A stretch of DNA of 64,000 bases from Bolinopsis microptera (lineage: Eukaryota; Ctenophora; Tentaculata; Lobata; Bolinopsidae): assembly GCF_026151205.1 (NCBI RefSeq), contig NC_087073.1, positions 558,001 through 622,000 on the forward strand. The letters run 5' to 3'. Each line of letters opens with the position of its first letter. Position 1 is the first letter of the stretch. Shown piece by piece: positions 9,830-30,724 of this stretch. The position numbers and the translations under genes were made by a program. The notes under the pieces were generated by a model, which was given only the letters and a program-made list of their open reading frames with translations, did no database searches and was not told where the DNA came from.

Positions 9830-10322
9830 GATCTCTGTTTTAATGCGTCGTTTTGCCTGCAAGTTAGTTCTCTTAGTGGTTGATTTTGGGCAGCGTGAAG
9901 TTAAATTATTTCTAAAAAACTACCATCTGGAATCAGCTTTGCAGAAATTAATTTTCATACAGTGGAAATCTACACGGAAAGTCATTGATGCTTAATCTGG
10001 CAGAGCTGGTCCTATAATCATTTGATACGAGATTTCCCGGACTGTAGTTTAGTGTTTTCATGTTTAAATAACTAATTGCACCTATTTGGGACTCAATAAG
10101 TAATGCTCAACCCCCAAAGTGTAAAGTGTTATTAACAGAACATAACTTCATCCCAAAACTGATTTTCTCGATGATAACTTGGGTTTCAATCAATTAAATA
10201 TGATGTCGTCTTTTTTTATAGCAGCCTACCTGAAATGATTATTGCCATACTTTGCCACTAGGCACAATCTTGTATATTCCAGTACTGCTGTATAATTATT
10301 ATTTTGTTTGGTTGATACTTTC

Positions 10323-10358
10323 AATAAAAAGCATTATCATTCAGGTGCTAGCAATACA
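10323..10358 (+). promoter_or_regulatory. 3' splice site before the DHODH start, with AATAAA upstream
   Basis: AATAAA (10323-10328) and an acceptor ending TTATCATTCAG at 10344 lie 14 nt before the ATG at 10359, the same arrangement as in the two upstream genes. Confidence 0.5.
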
Positions 10359-11962
10359 ATGTTCAAGAATAAGAAATTGTTCCTTGGTGTTGCCGCCACG
10401 GTTGCTATCATAAAGAATCCGACTTCCTACGATTTAATTGAACAGAATATTATTCTCCCTCTATCTCATCGCCTCCCCCCTGAAGTAGCCCACAAATGTG
10501 CTCTGTGGACAATCAGGTTAAAAATACCGCCAAGAAACGATCTTTTTAAACCGAACATGTTACGTACGACAGTTTTTGGGTTACATTTCGACAATCCTAT
10601 CGGACTGGCTGCTGGATTTGATAAAGATTGTGAAGCTGTTTCAGGTATGCAGAGGCTTGGTTTTGGATTCGTTGAAGTGGGGAGCATCACTCCATTACCC
10701 CAGGTTGGGAATGATCAGCCTCGTGTGTTTCGACTCTAGAAGATGATGCAATTATAAATAGATACGGATTTCCGAGTAAAGGGGCTGATGCTGCCGCTAA
10801 ACGTTTTACTCCTTTACTTTCTCCTTTCATTCGCATTGATGTTGTTCAAGTTCCTGATGAAAAAGTTCAAAAGTTTCTGGAGGCACATGATCTAGAATCT
10901 CCACCTCCAGCCATTGCACCAAATCCTGGAAGTACTTCGTTTCAGATCAAGTCTAAGTGGTCTCAAACATTAATTGAGAAGTATTTGATGCCCAGTACAT
11001 GTAAAGTGGGGATAAATTTGGGCATAAACAAAACCAGTAAAAACCCTACAAATGATTACTGCGTTGGAGTGGAGAAACTAGGAGAGTTTTCCGACTACAT
11101 TGTGATCAATGTTAGCTCTCCAAACACACCCGGGCTAAGAGATTTGCAACGGAAACATGAGCTTGAAAAAATGTTAAGGCACATCTCCAAAAGGGTTGAA
11201 AAGAAAATCAAAAATTCTGGGGATTCAGCTTGCAAGGCACTTTTGCTTAAAATCTCACCCGATTTAACTGATGATTACCTTCAAGAAGTGATAGAAGTTG
11301 TGATGAATCCCGCATTTGGAGTAAAGGGAGTTATTGTCTCCAACACCACGGTTTCAAGACCTGACACCGTGGTAAGTAATAGTAGAAATGAGCGTGGTGG
11401 ATTGAGCGGACCTCCTCTAAAAAACTTATCTACAGAAATGATAAAGAAAGTGTATATCATGACTGATGGATCTGTGCCAATAGTTGGAGTCGGTGGGGTA
11501 AGCAGTGCTGAAGATGCGTACGAAAAGATCAGGGCTGGAGCATCACTTGTCCAACTGTACACAGGTTTAGTTTATAATGGTCTGGGTCTCATCCGGAGGA
11601 TGAAAACGGATCTTTGCAAGTTGCTGCAACGAGATGGTTATATTAATGTTCAGATGGCTGTTGGAGCTGATGTCCCGGAGGTCACTAACAAAACAATTAA
11701 CGATATTTTCAGGAATCTTGAATTAGACTTTCATAAAATGATGCTTCCCCCGTTAACAATGCCTCCTCCGCCTGATCTTGATTCTTTACAAGGACCGAAA
11801 AGTAATAATATTGACTCGTTTCTGCCTCCTCCGCCAAGTTTCGATAAGATCTTTAAAGAGGTCGATAATAGCGTTAGTAGTGAGATAGTTGGTAGTGAAA
11901 TGGACGAGAGCGAAGCTACTCAAGATGAACAGGACGAGTTGACTTCTGAAGATGACAAGTAA
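10359..11962 (+). CDS. DHODH: Mitochondrial (class 2) dihydroorotate dehydrogenase with apparent frameshift
   Basis: It oxidises dihydroorotate to orotate in pyrimidine synthesis, passing electrons from FMN to ubiquinone in the inner mitochondrial membrane. The N-terminal stretch [16 protein letters not shown] fits a membrane anchor; then come [35 protein letters not shown], the active-site serine loop [36 protein letters not shown] and [11 protein letters not shown]. The frame breaks at 10737: PRVFRL runs into TAG, while [11 protein letters not shown] continues in another frame. One base appears to be missing, exactly where family members have a single extra residue. Two extensions are unusual: about 45 extra residues before INLGINKT, and about 95 residues after the normal end, rich in Pro (MPPPPD, LPPPPS) and then acidic. 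The second half is open from about 10741 to 11962. Confidence 0.9.
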
Positions 11963-13341
11963 GCCTCTCCCTGCTGAACAATACCAATATCATTAAGATG
12001 TAATTACTTTAGATGCAGATGTTATAATATTAATAACTTGAATGTAATTACATCTTTTTGTGTTAAATCTCATTTCTTTTGTTTATTTATGGCATATCTT
12101 TGTTCTGTTAGGTTAGGGTAAATTATTAGATCTGTTTTAAAGTTTACATAGATAAGTGGTTAGGATCTGGGTAAACCCCTAAATTCGGAGGATCTCTGTC
12201 CTCTGAGCTCCAACATCGATAACAGTACCTTTATTTCGTGTAAAAATGTGTTGATCTCCCTCCCTATTCTGTTTAAAGATGTAACACCTGAAGCACTTCC
12301 CACGTACAATATACACACTCTGCACACATTAAAATTGTAGACCGTTAGAGTTAGAGTATAATTATATTATAATGTAATGATGTTAACATGATACGGCCTT
12401 GAAGTCTTGAATAGGGGGTGACTTGTTGTACTTTGTTCTGTTAGGTTAGGGTAAATTCTTAGATCTGTTTTAAAGTTTACATAGATAAGTGGTTAGGTCC
12501 TCTGAGCTCCAACATCAATAACAATACCTTTATTTGTATTCGTTACTTGTGAAAAAATGTGTTGATTAACGTTTTACCCAGATCGACCTCTCGGTTCTCA
12601 TCTGTGATCCCATTTCCCAAGGTTGGGAATTATCTGTAAGTAAGTGGTTCCACTTACTTACAGATAATTTATGGTATAATAAAGAGAAATTTATGAATCC
12701 TTACACTTTTTATTAATTTATTATGTAAAATTTTCTCGGCAATTTTCTTATTGTTTATAACTTGCGTGATTCTTTTCGGGTGTAATCAGCCAATCAACTT
12801 CAAGTAGTTACCAATCAAATTCTAATAAGCAGCACTTCTACAAATCAATATTAGACCTCAGACCTGTCAAAACAAATTATATGGCTCACTAATCACTAAG
12901 TCACCACTCACTAATTAACCACTCACTAAGTCACCAGTCACTAAGTCACTAATCACTAAGTCACCATTCACTAAGTCACCAGTCACTTAATCTATTATTT
13001 CTAAACTCATCCTCTGTTCAATAATAAGATTCTTGCAACTTTTTCATCTTCAAAAGGTTTTTTCAATTTAGCCCTTTGAATTACATTGTATCTTATCCGT
13101 AATATCTTATCTTGTATCTTATCTGAAATATTTGGAATATCTTCTGTGCTCATCTTATAGTCAGTGCAGATTAATAATCAAATCTTAGGGTGATTACTTT
13201 ATTTTACCTCAGGTAGTTACAGTGAGTAGCTATGGTACTGGACTCTGTTGGTAACTAGTTGGTAACTAATGGTAACTAGTTGGTAACTAATGGTAACTAA
13301 TGGTAACGAATGGTAATTACTTTATTTTACCTCAGGTAGCT
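11963..13341. other. Intergenic stretch with a direct duplication and short repeats
   Basis: A roughly 60-bp block at 12106-12165 recurs at 12436-12496 with its flanks, so about 330 bp is a tandem duplication. A CACTAAGT-type repeat occupies 12890-12990. A perfect palindrome lies at 12628-12669. At 13194-13250 is a decayed copy of the next gene's acceptor and first codons, followed by GGTAACTA-type repeats. No other gene seen. Confidence 0.7.
12628..12669. repeat. Perfect 20-bp hairpin with a 2-nt loop
   Basis: The left arm AATTATCTGTAAGTAAGTGG (12628-12647) and its exact reverse complement (12650-12669) are separated by TT. Confidence 0.9.
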
Positions 13342-13800
13342 ATGGTACTGGACTCTGTTGTTCTTTATTCCATCAAAGAGAAAGAATTCCACGTTTTAGC
13401 TCAGAAGCGTTTTGTTATACGTCACATGGACAACCAAGATACACTAACAGAGAATGTCATACAGAAAATAACAGCTGAATCCCTTATGAACGGTGATTCT
13501 GTACCGAAACAGGGGATCGTGAACATGTTTGTAAAGGGTCTACCCATGGCTCTCATTTACCAAAACAAGGACACATTCGGAGTGGTATTCGTGCTGACAA
13601 ACTCTGACGATAGCAACAGAATCGCTGCCTCGTTAACTCTTGATGCTGTTACCTCTCACATGACATCCTTGATTAACAGTTCGTCTCTAGAACGAGTGAT
13701 AGCGCAACCGGAGGGTTTCTACTCGACACTCCACATGTACATTCCAAATGGGCAGATAATAATCGCTAATAACCAAGTTTACAGGTCAACTTTCGGGTGA
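13342..13800 (+). CDS. Small longin-like protein A (unassigned)
   Basis: 152 residues, one exon, ATG 6 nt after an acceptor ending TTTTACCTCAG at 13335. I do not recognise the exact protein. The layout of strands and helices, DSVVLYSI, FHVLAQKRF, a helix, then a two-strand hairpin ending PMALIYQNKDTFGVVFVLT and a helix near residues 100-115, recalls longin or adaptor-sigma folds. It shares with the next gene the run I-x2-M-x-V-x-G-x4-I-Y-x-N-x4-FGVV-x-VL and a helix after it, so the two look like diverged paralogues. Membrane-trafficking function is only a guess. The acceptor and first codons are also present as a decayed copy 150 bp upstream. Confidence 0.6.
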   Translation: MVLDSVVLYSIKEKEFHVLAQKRFVIRHMDNQDTLTENVIQKITAESLMNGDSVPKQGIVNMFVKGLPMALIYQNKDTFGVVFVLTNSDDSNRIAASLTLDAVTSHMTSLINSSSLERVIAQPEGFYSTLHMYIPNGQIIIANNQVYRSTFG

Positions 13801-15097
13801 ACTTCTTAGATATGTTTTTAAAATGTTTGGCGTTTTGTTTAGAATTTTAATAATATGTCCGCTCCAATAAGCTAATTTTTATTTGATTTATCGAAATTCC
13901 CATTTATTTTCGTACAGATTTTGCAGTCAGATTTTTATAATTTATTTTGTTTTCAATTATTGGTTTTTGATTTGAGTTGTCTTAAATTTACATGTTACTA
14001 TTATATGATACATATCCATGTTGCATTATTATTATTCAGATACCTTAGGGCCAATAAATTTGGTTACCATAATTTTAGTCGCAAATTTCGCAAATTTTTA
14101 GTCTCCAACAATTTTAGTCACATTTTTCGAATTTTCGAGACAATTTTCCATTCCAGACGACGTAGTTTATGTCGATATGCATATGATCCTTTAGCTGTTT
14201 CAACAGAGCATGCATAATAGGATGGATCGATTAAAAATGTAATGTCCAAGAGGAGCTCTAACACTTTAAGTGCAATAGGACTTTGGTATGGTTTTGAGCA
14301 GTAGGAACCTGGAACGGTGATGTCATTATATTAATTATAAACAATGTAAGCTTAATAATATTAAATATTCATGTCATATATATGCTCTAGTGACTCTACT
14401 GAAATTTTGGTCTCCTTTAAAATTAGTCGCCGAAACATGTAGTCTCATGAAATTTGGTTTACAACAATTTTAGTCAAAAGTTTGACTTAATTTATGGTAG
14501 ACTAAATTTGTCGTTCTTAAGGTAAGTCCATTTTATACAAGGTATGTATGTCTATTGTCTCCCCTTTTCAACTATTGTCAGCTGCCTAACTGATTAATTA
14601 TAATTTCTTCCGAGGTAGAATAATAGAATATATCTTCGTAATATTCGAATCCACGGAAAATAATCCCATTTTTGTACGTGCGTTGTGTGGAATATAACGT
14701 GTTGCTATAGTAACGAGTACGTGCGTTGTGTGTAGCAAAGGTGCAAGCAAGCACTTAACAAATGGAATTTGAACTCTTTTCTAAGAATTAGTTAGGACAT
14801 AAATGTTGGGTCAATTGAAAATTGCTCGTCTCAATAAAAGCTGATAAGATAAATCAATATTTCTTCGTCTATCAGTTACGTTAGATCTATTTTGATATTG
14901 TGTCACATATTACACGAGATTAGTTGAACATTTGTTGGTAATGTTAATGTTATACGTCGTTTCGTATCGTTACAAATCAGTTTTACTTTTAACTGGGTCC
15001 TTTCTATCACTGAACATCTTTAAATGTTATATCACCATGATTTTTCTGCATTTATAAAAATGATATAATAATAAAATCTTGATTTACTCTCTGCAGA
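13801..15097. other. AT-rich intergenic stretch
   Basis: It contains dispersed short motifs around AATTTTAGTC (14060-14500) and GTTGCTATAGTAACG near 14701, the X-box-like palindrome seen elsewhere. No convincing gene. Confidence 0.6.
15070..15097 (+). promoter_or_regulatory. 3' splice site one base before a start codon, with AATAAA upstream
   Basis: AATAAA (15070-15075), then TTTACTCTCTGCAG ending at 15096; the ATG starts at 15098. A 5' UTR of one base in this exon is what trans-splicing or a UTR intron would leave. Confidence 0.55.
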
Positions 15098-15457
15098 ATG
15101 TCTTCAAAATCAAAGCAGATGATTTTTGCATGGTGGTGCTCTGGTGAGGGGACGAGAGTTTTGCCTGCATTCCAAGAAGAAGCTCAGTTGAAAAGAGACG
15201 TTTTGGAAAAACTTATACGCAATATTTTATTCGAGAAGATTTACAAAAGATCTGTTAATTTGCACGGTCGTTTTGTACCAAGTCAGGATATCTTACAAAT
15301 GACAGTGGACGGGAGAACCCTTGATATTGTCTACAAGAACTCGAACTGGTTCGGTGTGGTCTCTGTTTTATCGGAATTTGGTGGAACTGACACGTTATCT
15401 ACTGAAACGGAAGCGGTGAATGAAGTTTACGACTCCATGTTAAATAATATTACATAA
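15098..15457 (+). CDS. Small longin-like protein B (unassigned)
   Basis: 119 residues in one exon. It shares with the preceding gene the core ILQMTVDGRTLDIVYKN followed by FGVVSVL and a C-terminal helix (ETEAVNEVYDSMLNNI). The N-terminal third, with MIFAWWCSGEGTR and a basic helix, differs. No signal peptide or membrane segment. I do not recognise the family with certainty. Confidence 0.55.
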   Translation: MSSKSKQMIFAWWCSGEGTRVLPAFQEEAQLKRDVLEKLIRNILFEKIYKRSVNLHGRFVPSQDILQMTVDGRTLDIVYKNSNWFGVVSVLSEFGGTDTLSTETEAVNEVYDSMLNNIT

Positions 15458-15589
15458 TATTATGTGAACGACCCTTTTTATCAGCATGACTAATATCCGA
15501 ATGAACGTCTTCTGCTGAATTAACTAACATTAGTTTTTCTTCATTCAATTCGACATCGTTTATTTTCCGATGTGTGGCTACCAGATAAG

Positions 15590-16030
15590 GTAAGTAGTTA
15601 CCCAGGGTTACCTTAGTAACACCTTAGCGACACTTAGTAACACCTTAGTAACACCTAGTAACCAGATAAGGTAAGTAGTTACCCAGGGTTACCTTAGTAA
15701 CACTTAGCGACACTTAGTAACACCTTAGTAACGCCTAGTAACACCTAGTAACCAGATAAGGTAAGTAGTTACCTAGGGTTACCTTAGTAACACTTAGCGA
15801 CACTTAGTAACACCTTAGTAACACCTAGTAACCAGATAAGGTAAGTAGTTACCCAGGGTTACCTTAGTAACACTTAGCGACACTTAGTAACACCTTAGTA
15901 ACACCTAGTAACCAGATAAGGTAAGTAGTTACCTAGGGTTACCTTAGTAACACTTAGCGACACTTAGTAACACCTTAGTAACACCTAGTAACCAGATAAG
16001 GTAAGTAGTTACCCAGGGTTACCCAGGGAT
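15590..16030 (+). repeat. About 80-bp minisatellite rich in GTAACAC and GTAAGT
   Basis: Five to six units beginning AGATAAGGTAAGTAGTTACC, each made of shorter TTAGTAACAC-like subrepeats. Each unit contains a donor-like AAGGTAAGTA. Confidence 0.85.
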
Positions 16031-17050
16031 CAGCCGGTAGGGGATCTTGACTTGGATTTTTGTATAAGATTTCAAAACATGAGCTATATTAGCCCTGATC
16101 GGCTGATCCATATACTACAGCAGTAGGATAGGTTCACATATCACGTCAACTGGCTAAGGAGGGAAAACGATTGGAAATGCTTATAAGGAAAGGGGTAAAA
16201 CCTTTGCCGACATCAGCAATAATTTCATTTTGTCCAATTTTGTATGATTCCAGACTGGAAATAAAACGGTTAAAACTCGATCACCTGATTTATTCAATTT
16301 TGCATCATTTCGATTGTAAAAGTTCAAAATAGGAAGGAGTGCTCGAGCATGGCCCTGACGTAATATGTGAATCGAATGATCCCTATGAATTTTTAACTGC
16401 ACAATTTTTAATCATCATTTCATTTTTATCATTTAATTGCGTAAATTATGTGATTATATTCTAAAATCTAACGATTTATTGCTATAAATCATTTGCTAAG
16501 ATAAGTGGTTGATATTTTCAAACTCGTCGTATCAAAGATTATTGTTATCTAAGTTTAATATTAGTATTTCCATCTGAATTAGTTGGTTCAGCAAATGATT
16601 TATAGCATATATATATTAAATCTGCATTAGTATGAATCGAAATCCGTGACGTATTTAATATTTATACGCCTTTTTAACAGTTTGATAAATAATTCAGTTT
16701 AAATCATCTAATTTTAAAGATTTTTTATCAATGATTAGATAAAGCCATTTTACCGATAAACGTGCTTTTGTTTAAATTAAATTTCAATTTGTATTTTAGC
16801 AGTGTATACAGCTGCCCTTAGCAACGAAGTTTACCAGTTAATTTTGTGGTTTTATTTTATTTTGTTTGGTCTGCCTGCTCTAGCAGGTGGCTTCACACAT
16901 TTGAATCTCGCGTGTCTTCTTGAAGGTAGGTTAAACTTTTTGATTTAAAGAAATTCGTTGTTTAATTCGAGTGCCTTATCTACAAATTTGTGCATCCCAA
17001 ACTTTACAAATATTTCATTTTCACGAAAAGAGTTCAGAACATTTCACAGA
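16031..17050. other. AT-rich intergenic stretch
   Basis: Nothing gene-like seen on either strand. Inverted AAATCATTTGCT/AGCAAATGATTT motifs lie near 16485-16600. Confidence 0.5.
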
Positions 17051-17059
17051 AGGCAGCTA

Positions 17060-27857
<10,798 letters not shown>

Positions 27858-29498
27858 TCTTGTAACCATTAGTAACCACTAGTAACCACTAGTAACCACT
27901 AGTTACTCTCCACTCTTTTCTATATGATCTGGGGACTATCAACTAAATCTTTATCTTGATCTTGGTTTATTAGTTAGTTAGTTACTGATCATATGCATAT
28001 GAATATTTAAGTGATTTGTTAAGTAATTGAATCTGGAAATTAGGATGAATAGTTTGCCCTTATAATCACTCCGGCAATTTTTACAATTAATTCCTTCAAA
28101 CTGAAATGTTTTTATTGGCGTCTTTTAGTAACTGTTTTTCATAATGTTTTTCATAATTTGTCCCCCTCATTAATCAAGGTTAACTAACATGTTCACTGAA
28201 CCATTTATACTGTTTATTTTGTCTGTGCATACCCCATGATATTGTGGCCAATCACAGTCGATTAATTAGAGTTCATTGCATTCATTCATTTTGTGCAACA
28301 TTCCTTTCTCTTTCATGGTGTTTTTGTTCAGCCGACTATAATGGATATTGTAGTGCTAGAGGTCTATGATAATATTATGCGGCATGATTTCATGACGGAA
28401 AGTAGGGAACCATTTTCAGCACAGTTATTTTAAGTTTTAGCTTAATTCAATGACTTATTAAATTATCAAGATTATCTTGAATTGTGAAGAAAATTAACTG
28501 TAAACAAAATGTAAGCATTTTGATGTGTTCTCAATACTAAACATTCTTTGTCGCACTGTGAACCTTGTAGGTATTTTTATTCGCTATATAAGCTAACATA
28601 ATTAATATCATCATGATTATACCTTGATTTAGACTTAGTTTGTTTAATTTTTAAGATTCTGAGATTACTTAGCTTCGTTTCGGAGCGTTATTTTTTTGCT
28701 TTAAGTTTAGTTGACTTATAATTTATATGTATTGGTGAATTATTATTGTAGATATCACAATTGATGTTATTCTAGTAGAACAAACACGGCGTTTACTTGT
28801 AATGACATTGCTACAGTGCTACCCAAACAATGAAATATTCCGCTCATCTAAAGAAAATGCTTGCCAATTGCATAGATGTTAACTGGCGACGTTGATATTT
28901 TACAACAGTTAATATAAAGTCCATTGGCAATCTCAAATGATGTCCTGGTAGACGTAAACATATCGGTTAATGGTACATTTATCATTAACCGATGTTTTAT
29001 TTATCATCAATTTCAGGAATAACGAAAGGCCTAAGCATGTGCAGACTATAGTAGGGGCTATCTACTTAGGGAGGTCCGTGCTATGCATTATCCAACTGTG
29101 AGGTATTAAAGCAGTATGTGCACTGTGCAGACTATAGTAACTGTGAGGTATTAAAGCTTCCATTAACAGTTCACCGGAACACCCTGCATCCCACCACTTA
29201 CCAACTAAACTTAGCAAAGAGGTAAGTTTTGACAATAGTTTGCCTGCGTCACTGTTACTATGGTAACTAGTAGTGTTACTATGGTAACGCGTCACTGTCC
29301 AGAACTGAGATGCTCTGACCGGAGTGGTCGACTGTCACTGACTATTGTAATCCTTACTATTGTGAAGTATAAGGGCTGATCGTGGGAGCAGTTGTTCGTG
29401 ATCCCTGCTGCGTGATGTGTAACCGAGCCATTGTACTATAACAATGATGATATGCATTACATAAAACCGTTCCTAACTTATTGATCTCCCATTGTTTA
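27858..29498. other. Intergenic stretch after GSR
   Basis: It starts with GTAACCACTA repeats, then AT-rich sequence; GTTACTATGGTAAC palindromes occur near 29256-29290. No gene seen. Confidence 0.6.
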
Positions 29499-30062
29499 GG
29501 GGGGGGGGCCAAGTGGATATTTGTAGATATTTGTAGAATGTCATCCACTTTTTTCGTGAATTATCCATTGACAATAATCTACAAATATCTACATTTATCT
29601 ACAAAAAATGTATAGAAATTTGTGTGATTTCTTATCCATTACATGTTTTATCTATTGGATTCCAGAAAGCTTCTAGTAATTATACATGTCATTAAATACC
29701 TGAATTAGGTTCCATATTTGATGTAACCACTCATCTATAATTTCATCAAGGACAACCCCTATATGCTTGCCTATACTTCTCTCAGTGCTTTGAATCTGAC
29801 TGACCGTCAAGATCCTTCACTTGTTCTGGATCTGTCCTGCTTATACTAGTATTTTTTGAGAGAAGGATATTCAGCCACAGGACTTTTTCTGAAGAGTATC
29901 CATTTTCTAGCTGAGGCTTTCTTACTGCAAGTCTTTTTTTGTTCTCTGGAAATCTAATATAACTGATAGTTGTCAGTTTATAACTTGGCAGACGTTTAAA
30001 GATCTGAAATGTACTTGCGATGGACTCATTCTCTATCTCCTTTTTCTGCAAAAGTAACAACA

Positions 30063-30464
30063 TACCTACTAGGATCTGATGCTAATGAACAACTCTTTGC
30101 TTGGATTCGAACTGGTATCTTTGCTGGTCGCCGCACAAATCTCGATGCCATAACTTTAGCATACGGCTGCGAGAAAATAAATCTTCGCTCAGAGCTCGCT
30201 CTTGCAGATGACATGACAGCCTATGCCCATTCCCGTGGACGCAGTATTTTCAGGGAAGAAGTTCCACTACCACACGAGACATGGAAGAATGATACGAAGG
30301 AGGTCCACGATTTGAGTTCAAGTGACATCAAAATAGATAGCTTGAAGAAAGCCATGGAACGAGGTACCAAGGCTGTCGTGGACGATGGTAAGAAGTTCAA
30401 GTTACCTTTCCTGCAAATATTTGAAGATGAAAACATCATCCGATTGAATGAGAGGAGGATATAA
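30063..30464 (+). CDS. Unrecognised ORF in the second element, possible transposase C-terminus
   Basis: About 133 residues of well-formed protein: GSDANEQLFAWIRTG, AGRRTNLDAITLAYGCEKIN, then a charged C-terminal part ending NEERI-like (RLNERRI). The pattern of Asn-Glu-Gln-aromatic then Arg-Arg-Thr-Asn looks like the conserved end of some transposases, but I cannot assign the family. The upstream frame is broken, so the start is unknown. A minus-strand frame at 29782-30063 is less convincing. Confidence 0.45.
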   Translation, partial: YLLGSDANEQLFAWIRTGIFAGRRTNLDAITLAYGCEKINLRSELALADDMTAYAHSRGRSIFREEVPLPHETWKNDTKEVHDLSSSDIKIDSLKKAMERGTKAVVDDGKKFKLPFLQIFEDENIIRLNERRI

Positions 30465-30724
30465 ATGACCCTGCAGAGTTGACTGAGTGTGAGAATGATG
30501 AAGTGGACTGTCCCACTTGCACTGATGATACTTATAATATGTTAGAATCGGAGGAAGCAGATTCGGAGGCAGCAACTGAGGTCAGCACAACCCTCTTCGG
30601 AACGATCGACATAAGATCGGCAGAAACTCTGTTGCTGAACGGGGGAAAAACTAATTTTGGGGATTTTAGCATCAGCATTCGATCAAGAAAGCGGAGCTGA
30701 GAGAGTTCAAATGTTCATGATTTG

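Noticed and set aside
29782-30063. 93-codon minus-strand frame in the second element
   Set aside because: Composition is plausible, but it has no recognisable motif and abuts a better + strand frame; left uncalled.
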